Assembly (NCBI GenBank): GCA_937926205.1
Contig: CALEYL010000001.1
Location: 1 to 64,000, forward strand
Direction of reading: 5' to 3'
From: an uncultured Saprospiraceae bacterium
GTDB taxonomy: Bacteria; Bacteroidota; Bacteroidia; Chitinophagales; Saprospiraceae
Length of the DNA: 64,000 bases
Part shown: piece after piece, positions 35,241-44,848 of the stretch
Position numbering within the stretch: the first letter of the stretch is position 1
Layout of the letters: each line of letters opens with the position of its first letter
The notes under the pieces: generated by a model
What the model was told of the DNA's origin: nothing
The model's database searches: none
The model's input: the letters and a program-made list of their open reading frames with translations, nothing else
Program-made: the position numbers and the translations under genes

Positions 35241-36111
35241 CTTTATTCTTCTGTTGATCTTCCAGAATGCCCTCGTGTACCGCGTCTTCAGAAATACCAT
35301 GTAATTGCACAGGCTGCGCTTTGCGGCGCAGGCGCATGTTTAGAAATTCAACCATCAGGGAAAATGCGATGGCAAAATAGAGGTATCCTTTGGGGACGGT
35401 ACCGACTTCGGAGCCTGCAATAGAAAGGTCGGCCAAATGCGCACCTTCTGCGATCAGCATAAAGCCGATCAGGATCAAAAATGCCAGTCCAAGCATCTGA
35501 ATGGTCGGGTGCTGGTTGACAAAATTCCCAACGGGCGTTGCAAAAAGCATCATGATCAAAACAGACAGCACTACCGCTATGATCATAATGGCCAGCGCGC
35601 CATAAATGCCGTTGGTCATGCCTATGGCCGTAAGGATAGAGTCGAATGAAAAAACGATGTTGATGACCGTAATCTGGAGAATGACGCTGTTGAACGCAGC
35701 TTTAGCGGTTTTTTTTGTATCTTTTTGTGCCGATGGGGCATGCTCAACCCCTTCCAGTTTGTGGCTGATTTCGGTGGTGCTTTTGTAAAGCAGGAAAATG
35801 CCGCCTGCAATCAGAATCAGACTCTGGCCGGAGAAACTGCCGTGGATAAGCGAATCTTCCGAGCCGATGGTAAACCACGCGTCTTTCATGGCCACCAGCA
35901 CCGAAACGCCCAGCAACAGCACAATGCGCAGTGCCATGGCCAGAATCAGGCCTATATTGGTAGCTTTCGGGCGTTCGTTTTCAGGCAGCTTGCCGGCTGC
36001 AATGGAAATGAAGATGATGTTGTCTATACCCAGGACAATTTCCAGAAAAGTGAGGGTAAGCAGGCTCATCCAGGTTGCAGCACTGGCGAAATCGGGCATT
36101 ACAAATTCCAT
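35230..36111 (-). CDS. TerC-family integral membrane protein, 293 aa
   Basis: About eight hydrophobic segments are visible. The characteristic early motif LEIVLGIDNIIFISI and the later FSFDSILTAIGM carry the conserved acidic residues of TerC proteins, now linked to manganese export. The charged C-terminal tail has no known domain. The start MEFVMPDF at 36111 or the second Met are both possible. Convergent with the GT39 gene. Confidence 0.9.
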   Translation of the reverse strand: MEFVMPDFASAATWMSLLTLTFLEIVLGIDNIIFISIAAGKLPENERPKATNIGLILAMALRIVLLLGVSVLVAMKDAWFTIGSEDSLIHGSFSGQSLILIAGGIFLLYKSTTEISHKLEGVEHAPSAQKDTKKTAKAAFNSVILQITVINIVFSFDSILTAIGMTNGIYGALAIMIIAVVLSVLIMMLFATPVGNFVNQHPTIQMLGLAFLILIGFMLIAEGAHLADLSIAGSEVGTVPKGYLYFAIAFSLMVEFLNMRLRRKAQPVQLHGISEDAVHEGILEDQQKNKDKT

Positions 36112-36187
36112 AAAAGCGTATTTCTAAAGTTAATTTTAGTGATGCAATGTTACGGAAAAAGCGAGAAAAAAATAGGAGTAATTCTTT

Positions 36188-36360
36188 TCAAGGTTAAAGT
36201 GGGCAGACTGCTAATTGGAGCAGTACTTCCCTGTCTAAAATCTAACATCTAAAATCTAACATCTTCCAAGGTTAAAGTGGGCAGGCTGCTGATTCGGAGC
36301 ACACCGTCTCCCGTCAACCCTGCCTGCCTGCCCGCCTACCGGAGGTCAGGCCGGCAGGCG
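36188..36360. repeat. Intergenic cluster of direct and inverted repeats
   Basis: Two near-identical 34-35-nt copies start CAAGGTTAAAGTGGGCAG (36189-36222 and 36267-36301). Between them a 14-bp unit TCTAAAATCTAACA is repeated in tandem (36234-36247, 36248-36261). A GC-rich inverted pair GCCTGCC/GGCAGGC (36322-36328, 36353-36359) follows. The block sits between terC and the GT2 gene. Confidence 0.6.
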
Positions 36361-36367
36361 TCCACCG

Positions 36368-37084
36368 TCAAAAAACATTATACTTCAAAATGCAGTAGAT
36401 CGCCCTCAATCCGTCTTTCCAGTTGATTTTTTTCCCTTCGGCGTAGGTGCGGCCATAGTAAGAGATGCCGACTTCGTAAATGCGGATGCCCGGAATACGG
36501 GCAATTTTTGCGGTCACTTCGGGTTCGAAGCCGAAGCGGTTTTCTTTAAGTTTCAGACTTTGAATGGTTTCCCTGCGAAAAAGTTTGTAGCAGGTTTCCA
36601 TGTCGGTAAGATTGAGGTTGGTAAGTGCGTTTGAAAGAAAAGTCAAAAACTTATTGCCGATGGAATGCCAGAAAAACAGGATACGGTGCGGATTGCCTCC
36701 CATAAAGCGCGAACCGTAAACAACGTCGGCTACCCCGTCAAGCATCGGCCGGAGCAGCAGGTTGTATTCCTGCGGATCGTATTCCAGATCGGCATCCTGA
36801 ATGATGACAAAGTCGCCTGTCGCTTTGGAAATGCCCGTGTGCAGGGCAGCGCCTTTGCCCCGGTTGACTTCGTGTTCGTGGTATTGGATGTTCAGGTCGG
36901 GGTGTGCTTCGAGGTAACGCATGATTGCGCCTTTGGTATCGTCTTTCGAACAATCGTTAACGATGATGACCTCTTTGGCTAAATTCCCGGTGAGGGACAC
37001 CGCATTCACTTTGTCGAGGATCAAATGAATTGTGCGCGCTTCGTTGTATGCGGGAATAACTATGGACAATACAGTTGCTGACAT
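36368..37084 (-). CDS. GT2 glycosyltransferase, dolichyl-phosphate mannosyltransferase-like, 238 aa
   Basis: The opening LSIVIPAYNEARTIHLILDK and the donor-site DADLEYDP match DPM1-like GT2s that load a sugar on a polyprenyl phosphate. RFGFEPEVTAKIA and YGRTYAEGKKI are also typical. It has no transmembrane tail, as in the short class. The ATG at 37084 begins the conserved domain; 37117 adds an unrelated leader. Its product could be the lipid-linked donor for the GT39 enzymes in this window. It is downstream of another membrane glycosyltransferase gene on the same strand. Confidence 0.9.
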   Translation of the reverse strand: MSATVLSIVIPAYNEARTIHLILDKVNAVSLTGNLAKEVIIVNDCSKDDTKGAIMRYLEAHPDLNIQYHEHEVNRGKGAALHTGISKATGDFVIIQDADLEYDPQEYNLLLRPMLDGVADVVYGSRFMGGNPHRILFFWHSIGNKFLTFLSNALTNLNLTDMETCYKLFRRETIQSLKLKENRFGFEPEVTAKIARIPGIRIYEVGISYYGRTYAEGKKINWKDGLRAIYCILKYNVF

Positions 37085-37180
37085 ATTGGGTCTGCTAAGT
37101 TTCCGAACAAAGGGCACAAAATTAAGCGCTTAAATCGAAATAGTCTCCTGGCGCGTCTATTTTATGGAAAACAGGCGTTG

Positions 37181-38461
37181 TCAATACAAAAAGGGCATAC
37201 AAGCTTCCATCGCCCGATGCCAGGTATGCCAATCGTAATGCGGCCCGCGAAAACGTTCCATCATACTCAGGGAGTAGTAAACCAATAAGGCCAGCAGTAA
37301 AAAATAGGCAACCGACCATCCCCGGCGCTTCAGCCCCAATACCCCCTGCGTGACATAGGCAAAAGGCACGGTGAGCAGGGGATACAACTCTACAAACGAG
37401 CGATGCCCAAAGGATCCGCCAAACCACCAGCACCACCAACTGGCAAAAAGATACAAACTGATGAGCAAAACGGCCAGCAGAACCCGCGACTCGTAAACAT
37501 TGCGCCAGGCGCCGGCAAACAGGCCAATGATGGGCAATACAACGATGGGGCTAAAAAGGATCCAGCCACTTTTGATGTCGAAGAGCACCCTGAATACTTC
37601 CGGGTGCGCCCAGTTGGTAAAACCTTCGTCGTTGTAGGAATAGATGAGCCAATGCCCCGAGATGTATTTCCAGTAATAAAATTGCGGCACCCACAGCAAA
37701 AACGCAATCAGCGGAATGAGCAGCATCATGCCAAAATGCTCCCGGAAAAACCGGATGCGCGCCAGGAAGCCTGCTTTGTCTGTTGCGCCGTAAAAAACAG
37801 CCAGTACTGCTGCCACAATGTTCGTCGGACGGATGAGGGTTAGCATGCCCAGCAAAAGAGCAACTAACAGCGTCCTTCTTATCCCGGGGTCGCGGTAAAA
37901 ATCCGGCAAAGCATACAACAGCCACGCAAACAGGGCAAACGAGTAGATGTGAGACATACTCGGCTCATGAATCGTATAATACAGGAGGTTGGTACCTGTA
38001 AGTATGGCAATCACCGTAATGGCGATCACAGGACCTGAAAATCCCATTCGCGAAAGCGCCATCCCCGAAAACCAGAGGCCCAGCAACAAATAAAAAATAC
38101 CGGCAATCCGGATGAGATGGATATAAGGGCGCTCGTAACCGGTAGCCGGTCCGCCGCTGATTTTTGCGTAAGCATGCGCCACCAGAAAAAACGGGGCTTG
38201 CAATACGGATACGCCGTAGGTGTATTTGGTGAAATGTTTATTGGTGCCGGGATAATGTTCAAACTGGTAAGGCGTTCGAACTGGTACCTCCTCGAAGCCC
38301 CCATGAATCAAGACCGCCGGAAGGTAAAGATAATAGCCCTCTGCGTCCGACCAAAAAACATTGTCCACATAGCGATCCCGGGTAAAAGGATAGTAAACGG
38401 CCAAAGCAACCGTCAAAAACAACAGGCTGTAGAACAAACTGCGAGGCGTGGTCATCGGCAC
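37181..38461 (-). CDS. Multi-span membrane protein, probable glycosyltransferase, 426 aa
   Basis: About ten hydrophobic segments. The first extracytoplasmic loop contains WSDAEGYYLYLPAVL and a second segment FTKYTYGVSVLQAPFFL. This is the layout of GT-C fold enzymes with an acidic residue after the first span, though it does not fit GT39 closely. The ATG at 38461 gives MPMTTPRS; MTTPRS at residue 3 is an equal alternative. It precedes the DPM-like GT2 gene, and the two may work together. Confidence 0.72.
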   Translation of the reverse strand: MPMTTPRSLFYSLLFLTVALAVYYPFTRDRYVDNVFWSDAEGYYLYLPAVLIHGGFEEVPVRTPYQFEHYPGTNKHFTKYTYGVSVLQAPFFLVAHAYAKISGGPATGYERPYIHLIRIAGIFYLLLGLWFSGMALSRMGFSGPVIAITVIAILTGTNLLYYTIHEPSMSHIYSFALFAWLLYALPDFYRDPGIRRTLLVALLLGMLTLIRPTNIVAAVLAVFYGATDKAGFLARIRFFREHFGMMLLIPLIAFLLWVPQFYYWKYISGHWLIYSYNDEGFTNWAHPEVFRVLFDIKSGWILFSPIVVLPIIGLFAGAWRNVYESRVLLAVLLISLYLFASWWCWWFGGSFGHRSFVELYPLLTVPFAYVTQGVLGLKRRGWSVAYFLLLALLVYYSLSMMERFRGPHYDWHTWHRAMEACMPFLY

Positions 38462-38540
38462 GAAGAATAGTGTTTTGGTTTGCGGGGTAAAACTACGATT
38501 TGTTTGCGGGATATGACAAAAGTGTGATTAGGGATGTTAA

Positions 38541-41500
38541 TCACTTCTCCTCTCCCAAAATCCTTTGACCGCCCAGCTGCAAACTACATCCCTTAGAAAT
38601 AGCGTACAGCCGTTTCACTTTTTCTTCTTTGTATTTTTCCACCACGATGTGCGCGCCGCCGAATTCCGGTTTTTTCTGGTAAGCTGCAAAACCCTGTACG
38701 CAGTTTTTCAGCGCGATGTTGCGGATGAACAGCGTGGATAAATCCTTAGAAGCAACGCCGATATTTGCATTTTCGATCACTGCGCTCAAAACCGTAACGT
38801 CGCTTTCTTCCCCGGTGCTGATGCCTTTGTCGCCGCAGCCAAGGGCCTTGCAATTGGATACGGTCACGATGCTGCCCGAAAAATCCATGGCATCGTTGCC
38901 GATGTTCCTAAAGGTCGTGTTGTTGATTTCCCCTTTGCAAAAATCATTGTCAAAACCATCAAATTCCGTATCGCTGAAAAAGCAATCGTCCATTTTGTAG
39001 CGCGAACGAATGACGTTCAGCGCATCCTCGCAATGGTTTTTCAAAAAAGCGCAGCGGTAAAACCGAACTTCCGATTCGTAAAAATTAACAGCTCCGGTAA
39101 GCATCCAGCCGCCTTCGTTCAGGGTGTTCATGTTTTCAAAAACGACGTCTTTCAAAACAGACGGCGCGTCAGCCTGCAGCACGGTGAATGCCTGTGCACT
39201 GTGGTCGCTGGAGTAAATTTTCACGGGCGCTGCTTCCGAACCCATCAACTGCAACGGAGAACGCGAGATGAATTTGGCTTTTTTGACCAAATCGAGCGAA
39301 ACACCTTCTCCCATAAACACCTCAAATCCGTTGGGAATGATTACATCCGTTGCAATGCGGTGTGCCCCTGAGCGAAAACGAATGGTTTTGCCTTCCACCA
39401 CCCAATAATCGTTGCTGACCGGATTTGCCCGATCAAACAAACGCTGTGCTTCCGTGCTGTTTTCCGGCCTTTTCCACTTTGAAATAAGTGCACAAAAAAC
39501 AGTGTCTAAACCCGGAATTTTGAAAAACAGGTGTGTTACTGCCAGGGGCAATTCCAGCTTTTCGTAGTGGCGGATGCTCTGAAATTTATCGGCGTATTCG
39601 TGCAAATGGCGGGCGCTGCTCAAATCGCTCACACCGGCGTCGCGTTGGATGCGGCTCAACAACTGGCGTGGCGACTGGCCGGGCAGCAACACGTTTAGGG
39701 TAGCTGCCTGCTTTTTTGAACCATAACCATAACCGGTTATCTGAATGGGCAAACTGTGCGCGTTTCCGACAAGGACTTGCTTTTTATCCCTTACAGTCGC
39801 CTGCGTATAGGTTTTCAGACTGCCTTCCGGAAAAGGCAGGATCAGGGAATGTAAATAAGCCGCCTGTTCGGCAATTTGAGAAAAATCGGGTTGGTAATCC
39901 GGGAATTCCATTTGCAGCCATTGAAGGCGCGGCGCCCAGTCGGCTTCCATCGCATTGAAAAACTCCTGAAGGTAGCCGGAGGAAGTATATTGATACAAAT
40001 AGCGGATATATTGTGCTGCAAAAGCTTCATCCTGAAAAAGATACGCAAACGCTGTTTTGGAATCGAGTGTCGCCGGATCCAGAGCGCCCTGCCCCAGAAA
40101 GGTATATTGCCGGGCCGGTGGGCCATCATAGCCGTCAAAGCCAATGGGTTCCAGTCGGCTGATAACGGGGTTGTAATAAAAACGCTGGTTGTGCCAGATG
40201 ATGCCGTGGTAAGCGCTCAGGACATCGCTGATCGCATAAAATTTTGCCAGGCGTTCCAGTTCGAAGATATCAGCAGGGCTTTTCAGGCCATATTGAAACT
40301 GATGAAGCAGTTCGCGCGCTTGTTCGTATTCCTGAGCAAGGGTAGGGGAGGCTGCAATCCTGCCTTCGTTAAACGTACCGATGTCGGCATTGTCTTTTTC
40401 CATGATGGTGTGCGCCGCCTCGAACCGGGTGTAGCCATGGTTGTTCAGCTGGCGTTCGACGCCTGCCCAGAAACCGTCTTCGTTGAGCTTGACAATGGGC
40501 CCCTCCCGCCGCTGCTTAAATTCGGCGAGTTGTTTTTCAAAATGTTCTTCAAAAGCATAAATTCCCAACGACTTGCCATTCAGAAACAACTCGATGAAAT
40601 CGTAGCGCGTGGTTAGCACATCTTCGCGCTCCCACATGCGGTGCAACAGCCATTCGTGCAGGAAATAACGGGCTGCAGGCGTATGCACCGAAAAAGAGAC
40701 CATTCTTTTCCAGGCATTGGGCGGTTTCACATTTATTCTGAACGACCATTTTTCGCCTTCCAAATGTTCCAGCCTGTCCCCTTTCAGACGCAGGCTGACC
40801 GGTATTTCTGTGCCGGTAATGTCAACAATGCGGGCATTTACCCAGCCGTCGTCACTGTTTTGAAGGACGCCGCTGCGCAGGGCCGCTTCCCGTTTTTCGC
40901 GTAATTGGGCCATTGCTTTGTCAGAAACCTGCAAATGAAGCGTTTCAGGACGGAAATGGCTCTCGGGAAATGCCGCCGTTTTTTCTACGCTTAGGTCGTC
41001 AAAAAAAACCTCCGTGCTACCCCCTGCGTAGACATAAATCCCTATTTTTTCAATCGTTTTTCCGTAAGGGATGTAAAAACGAATTTCTAATTTTTCCCAA
41101 CCCTGGCCATCCATTTGTACCGGAGTATCCGTTTCAAAGTGAAAAACGCCTTCCGCATGGGCGACCAAACGGCCTTCGTTGTTTGGGTTTTTAAAACGCC
41201 AGACCGAAGCAATGAAGGTCTCGCCGGGTTTTGGCTTCAGCCAGTCGTAGCCGAACCCATATTGTGCGCCTTCTCCTTTGGCTACTTTGGAAGCGTGTTT
41301 GCCGGAACGCGCACGGTCTGCACTTTGAGAAGCGCTATTGGAAAAAAGACCGCCTTGTCCCGCGAAAAATTCCCCCTGCACGGTTTCGGCATCGCAATAA
41401 ACCAGATTTTGGGCGACGGGTTTTCCGGCAATGGTTCGGGAAACCACATAAACCAGGCTGCCTACGAGCAATACGAGCACTGCCAGCAGCAGCATCCGTT

Positions 41501-41546
41501 TTTCCTGACGATGCTGTTGAATGCGGTATTTGTCGGAAAGGATCAT
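38541..41546 (-). CDS. Membrane-anchored CotH-kinase-like protein with C-terminal right-handed beta-helix, 1001 aa
   Basis: A single N-terminal membrane segment (about residues 18-38) leads into a beta-sandwich domain (about 45-190). The CotH-like kinase domain follows, with SLRLKGDRLEH, then WLLHRMWEREDVLTTRYDF and GIYAFEEHFEKQ. CotH enzymes phosphorylate secreted or surface proteins. The last 300 residues look like a parallel beta-helix (repeated short strands such as NTTFRNIGNDAMDFSGS). The protein lies outside the membrane. It overlaps the DUF4956 gene by 4 nt (ATGA). CotH and DUF4956 genes are often neighbours, together with a VTC polyphosphate polymerase, which is not seen here. Confidence 0.82.
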   Translation of the reverse strand: MILSDKYRIQQHRQEKRMLLLAVLVLLVGSLVYVVSRTIAGKPVAQNLVYCDAETVQGEFFAGQGGLFSNSASQSADRARSGKHASKVAKGEGAQYGFGYDWLKPKPGETFIASVWRFKNPNNEGRLVAHAEGVFHFETDTPVQMDGQGWEKLEIRFYIPYGKTIEKIGIYVYAGGSTEVFFDDLSVEKTAAFPESHFRPETLHLQVSDKAMAQLREKREAALRSGVLQNSDDGWVNARIVDITGTEIPVSLRLKGDRLEHLEGEKWSFRINVKPPNAWKRMVSFSVHTPAARYFLHEWLLHRMWEREDVLTTRYDFIELFLNGKSLGIYAFEEHFEKQLAEFKQRREGPIVKLNEDGFWAGVERQLNNHGYTRFEAAHTIMEKDNADIGTFNEGRIAASPTLAQEYEQARELLHQFQYGLKSPADIFELERLAKFYAISDVLSAYHGIIWHNQRFYYNPVISRLEPIGFDGYDGPPARQYTFLGQGALDPATLDSKTAFAYLFQDEAFAAQYIRYLYQYTSSGYLQEFFNAMEADWAPRLQWLQMEFPDYQPDFSQIAEQAAYLHSLILPFPEGSLKTYTQATVRDKKQVLVGNAHSLPIQITGYGYGSKKQAATLNVLLPGQSPRQLLSRIQRDAGVSDLSSARHLHEYADKFQSIRHYEKLELPLAVTHLFFKIPGLDTVFCALISKWKRPENSTEAQRLFDRANPVSNDYWVVEGKTIRFRSGAHRIATDVIIPNGFEVFMGEGVSLDLVKKAKFISRSPLQLMGSEAAPVKIYSSDHSAQAFTVLQADAPSVLKDVVFENMNTLNEGGWMLTGAVNFYESEVRFYRCAFLKNHCEDALNVIRSRYKMDDCFFSDTEFDGFDNDFCKGEINNTTFRNIGNDAMDFSGSIVTVSNCKALGCGDKGISTGEESDVTVLSAVIENANIGVASKDLSTLFIRNIALKNCVQGFAAYQKKPEFGGAHIVVEKYKEEKVKRLYAISKGCSLQLGGQRILGEEK

Positions 41547-42229
41547 GCCAGGTCGGGTTGCTCGACAACGGAAAGGGCGCTCCCGGGCGAGAGGAGCTGC
41601 AGCGCTGTTTTAACTTGTTCCAACTGCTCCAGACTATCAAATTTGCAAAGGAAAGACAACTCCAGTCCTTTGCCGGGGCTGTGCATCCTTTTTAAATCAA
41701 CATAGGGCAAAGTGTCGGTCAGTATTTTTGAGACGGCTTGCACGCTGTCGGAATCGGTGCGGATGTGAATGAAATAGGCGCCTTCGCGGCGGCTGGCACT
41801 TTTTCCGGAAATGCGGAGACTAAGATAAAGCAAAGCCAGAATGAGTGCAAACGTGACGATGGCCAATACAGGTTGGTTGGCGCCTCCGGCAAGTCCAATG
41901 CCGATGGCTATGAACAGGTAAGTCAATTCTTCAGGGTCTTTGATGGCTGCGCGAAAACGAACTATCGACAAAGCCCCGACCAGGCCCAGCGACAGGGCGA
42001 TCGAAGATTTTACAATCATAATGATGAGCAGTGTGCCCAGTGCCAGCGGCAGAAAATTGGCGGCAAATTTGCGCCGGTTAGAAAGCGTTTGCCCGAAGCG
42101 AATGTAATACAGGCGCAGCAACGATGTCAGGAGTGCTGTGATAAGGATGTTCAGTAAAAATTCGCCAAAAGGTACGTTGTTGGCAAATTGCTCAATGTAT
42201 TTTTCCTGAAGCTCCTGCAATAAATTCAT
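41543..42229 (-). CDS. DUF4956 integral membrane protein, 228 aa
   Basis: Four or so hydrophobic segments come first (FGEFLLNILITALLTSL; LGTLLIIMIVKSSIALSLGL). The signature GALSIVRFRAAIKDPEELTY is diagnostic of DUF4956. A C-terminal ferredoxin-like domain of about 80 residues follows. The family is linked by gene neighbourhood to CotH and to VTC-type polyphosphate synthesis, and its function is unknown. The start at 42229 gives a natural N-terminus; the frame extends to 42277. It is co-translated with the CotH gene. Confidence 0.88.
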   Translation of the reverse strand: MNLLQELQEKYIEQFANNVPFGEFLLNILITALLTSLLRLYYIRFGQTLSNRRKFAANFLPLALGTLLIIMIVKSSIALSLGLVGALSIVRFRAAIKDPEELTYLFIAIGIGLAGGANQPVLAIVTFALILALLYLSLRISGKSASRREGAYFIHIRTDSDSVQAVSKILTDTLPYVDLKRMHSPGKGLELSFLCKFDSLEQLEQVKTALQLLSPGSALSVVEQPDLA

Positions 42230-42355
42230 AGACACATTACTTTTTATAGACGCGGGTAAAGGTAAAGTATTCGACACAAATTATTCTCGCGACCTTCTGT
42301 CATATCCGCCCCCCGATTGTGCCAAAAAATGTTATCTTCACTAAAAACGCGCTTT

Positions 42356-43216
42356 ATGGATCAATTCTGGAACGACCTCACACAACAATTTTTCTCTTAT
42401 TACGACGCTATAATCGCCCTCTTGCCGCGACTTGCTTTGGCCATTGTCGGCATGATGGTCTTTTACCTGATCGCCGGTAAAATGCGCAAAATGACCAGAC
42501 AGCGCCTGCACAAGCGCACGGATGACCCGCTGCTGGCCGACTTTGTAGCACGATTAGCGGGTTATCTTCCCATCGTCATTGGTTTGTTGTTTGTTTTTAA
42601 AACCATCGGCCTCGGAGGCGCTGCCACCAGTTTACTGGCAGGCGCGGGGGTTTCGGCCTTTATCATCGGGTTTGCCTTCAAAGACATCGGTGAAAATTTT
42701 CTTGCTGGTGTGTTGATGGCTTTTCAGCGCCCTTTCCGGGTTGGAGATACCGTTCAGGCTGCCGGAGTGGAAGGCAAAATTACCGGACTGAGCCTCCGGG
42801 ATACCCAAATCAAGACTTTTGACGGCAAGGATGTCTACATTCCCAATGGCCTGATTTTGCGGCAACCCATTTACAATTACACGATAGATGGCTATTTGCG
42901 TTTCCAATTTGAAATCGGCCTGGAATACGATGTCAATCTGAATCAGGCTGTGGCTGTGATTATGGAAGTGATGCCTTCCGTTTTTGGCGTTTTAACAGAG
43001 GAAAAACCACCCAATGTGGTTGTCGGCGAGGTGACCGGCAGTATCGCGACCCTGAATGTTTATTTTTGGATCAATACGCTGGATCCTGCTGTTTCAGGCC
43101 TTCAAACGAAAAGCGAAGCGATAAAAGCCGTGTTGAAGCGATTGAAGCAGGAAGGCTATCATTTGCCCGCCGATATCCGTGAAATCAAGCAATGGCAGGC
43201 GCCTTCAATGCTTTAA
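42356..43216 (+). CDS. Small-conductance mechanosensitive channel, MscS family, 286 aa
   Basis: Three transmembrane helices are followed by the conserved pore-lining helix and beta domain: GAGVSAFIIGFAFKDIGENF and GDTVQAAGVEGKITGLSLRD. It opens under membrane tension to release solutes. Length and order match MscS rather than larger MscK-type proteins. The ATG at 42356 is preferred; the TTG at 42317 would add 13 residues. Confidence 0.93.
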   Translation: MDQFWNDLTQQFFSYYDAIIALLPRLALAIVGMMVFYLIAGKMRKMTRQRLHKRTDDPLLADFVARLAGYLPIVIGLLFVFKTIGLGGAATSLLAGAGVSAFIIGFAFKDIGENFLAGVLMAFQRPFRVGDTVQAAGVEGKITGLSLRDTQIKTFDGKDVYIPNGLILRQPIYNYTIDGYLRFQFEIGLEYDVNLNQAVAVIMEVMPSVFGVLTEEKPPNVVVGEVTGSIATLNVYFWINTLDPAVSGLQTKSEAIKAVLKRLKQEGYHLPADIREIKQWQAPSML

Positions 43217-43378
43217 ATTACGATATCTTCAATGATTGTTAAAAAAAAAGACGCTTCGTTGATCAGAAGCGCCCTGAATATATATTAACAAACAAAAAAC
43301 ATTAGCAATTTTGCGAATTACAGTCCTAACAAAGCTCCCCGGAAAGTGTTCATACAATTTTGGAGAAATCGCTAAAAG

Positions 43379-43660
43379 ATGTCGAACAGAAGAGTGGTCG
43401 AAATATTTTTGGCACAGGTGGTCGTCTATCTGTTCCTGTGGGTAACAAACAGCTATCTTGCCTTAATACTCAGCGCCATTTTTGCAGGCATATGCCTGTT
43501 GATTTTCCTGGTTTCGCTGGTGGTAGAAGCCGTTGAACGAAGCAGGGTTCCACGCTGGTATTATTATTTCATGATCGCATCGACCCTGGCGCCTCTGCTG
43601 GCTATGGGCGTTTATTTTCTGTTGGGCGGCGATTTTTCTGCCTTGAACGAGTTCGGTTAA
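43379..43660 (+). CDS. Small membrane protein, 93 aa, unknown function
   Basis: Three hydrophobic segments are visible: VVVYLFLWVTNSYLALILSA, ICLLIFLVSLVVEAVE and MIASTLAPLLAMGVYFLLG. The protein is basic at the N-terminus. RSRVPRWYYYFM between spans two and three looks conserved-like. I do not know the family. It is convergent with fbp (16 nt) and transcribed alone. Confidence 0.7.
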   Translation: MSNRRVVEIFLAQVVVYLFLWVTNSYLALILSAIFAGICLLIFLVSLVVEAVERSRVPRWYYYFMIASTLAPLLAMGVYFLLGGDFSALNEFG

Positions 43661-43675
43661 AAATACAAGTCTTCT

Positions 43676-44692
43676 TTACCGCTTCCCAAAAGTAGGCACT
43701 GCGCTGTAACGCTGTACGAACTCCCGCATTTCATCCACCATATCCGGTGAACCCATGGCGATGGTGGCCCGTTGGTGCAGGTGGTTCACTTCCAGATCAA
43801 GCACCCGTTCCAGTTGGCAGGTCATGGCTTTACCGCCTGCCTGTTCTACGATGAATGACAAGGGATTGCACTCGTACACCAGCCGGAGCTTTCCCTGCGG
43901 GTATTTCCGGGTGTTGGGATATAAAAAGATACCACCCTGAAACAGGATGCGGTGGATGTCCGAAACCATTGAGCCGATGTAGCGCAGCATGAGGTTCATG
44001 TCTGAGCAGTGGTCGATGTATCGGCGCATTTCCAGGTCAAATTTTAAGTAGTAGCCCTGGTTTACCGAATAGTAATTGCCGCGTGCCGGAATCTGAATGT
44101 TTTGGTGAGAAAGGCAGAATTCGCCGATGGTGGGGTCGAGCGTAAAGCCGTTTACCCCGCGGCCTGTGGTGTAAACCAGCAGCGTTGAGGTACCATACAG
44201 AACATATCCGGCAGCAACCAGTTCATTGCCTTTTTGCAGAAAATCCTCTATGGAACAGGTGCCGGAGGGATCGCTGACACGGCGGTAAATGCCAAAAATC
44301 GTACCAACAGAAACATTTACGTCAATATTGGAGGAACCGTCAAGCGGATCAAAAACGACAACATATTTAGAGGGTTTGTTGTCAAGTGGCGGAATGGCAA
44401 TGAGTTCTTCACACTCTTCCGAAGCGACGCCACAGCATTCGCCGCTGTTTTTCAGGCATTCAATGAGTTTTTCGTTGGCGTACAGGTCGAGCTTCTGAAC
44501 CACATCCCCTGTTGCATTTTGGCTGTCAGCGACTCCTAGGATGTTGAGCAGTCCTGCTTTGTTGACTTCGCGGTTGACAATTTTGGCTGCAACGCCAATG
44601 TCGCGCAATAAGCCGGTTAGTTCACCGGAAGCAAATGGAAAGTCCTTTTGCCGGCGGATGATGAATTCATCCAGCGTTACAATTCGATTCAT
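43676..44692 (-). CDS. fbp: Class I fructose-1,6-bisphosphatase, 338 aa
   Basis: Hydrolyses fructose 1,6-bisphosphate in gluconeogenesis. The metal-site motif VVFDPLDGSSNIDVNVSVGT is unambiguous, and length is normal for class I. The start MNRIVTLDEFIIRR at 44692 is the usual one; the upstream Met at 44752 reads through unrelated sequence. Divergent from the MBL hydrolase gene. With pgi in the same window it covers two adjacent sugar-phosphate steps, but not in one operon. Confidence 0.96.
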   Translation of the reverse strand: MNRIVTLDEFIIRRQKDFPFASGELTGLLRDIGVAAKIVNREVNKAGLLNILGVADSQNATGDVVQKLDLYANEKLIECLKNSGECCGVASEECEELIAIPPLDNKPSKYVVVFDPLDGSSNIDVNVSVGTIFGIYRRVSDPSGTCSIEDFLQKGNELVAAGYVLYGTSTLLVYTTGRGVNGFTLDPTIGEFCLSHQNIQIPARGNYYSVNQGYYLKFDLEMRRYIDHCSDMNLMLRYIGSMVSDIHRILFQGGIFLYPNTRKYPQGKLRLVYECNPLSFIVEQAGGKAMTCQLERVLDLEVNHLHQRATIAMGSPDMVDEMREFVQRYSAVPTFGKR

Positions 44693-44791
44693 AAATTTGG
44701 TTAGGTTGTTGTTTCCTTTACGGGAAACGCAATTTGGTTGTGGCAGGGACATCCCCTTTATCCAACTGCGAAAATAAAGATAAAAAGTGTC

Positions 44792-44823
44792 TTGGTAAAC
44801 AAAAAACGGGTCTGCTATCTTTA
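44792..44823 (+). promoter_or_regulatory. Promoter of the MBL hydrolase gene
   Basis: TTG at 44792-44794 and TATCTTTA at 44816-44823, 21 nt apart, 25 nt before the ATG at 44849. Confidence 0.5.
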
Positions 44824-44848
44824 CGGCCTGTTATCAAAGCAAACAAAC

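Noticed and set aside
40641..41705. Several plus-strand frames inside the CotH gene
   Set aside because: They overlap each other and the CotH gene and show no recognisable motif.
43240..43273. Hairpin after an A run downstream of MscS as a terminator
   Set aside because: The stem is only 6 bp and no T run follows in the direction of MscS transcription.
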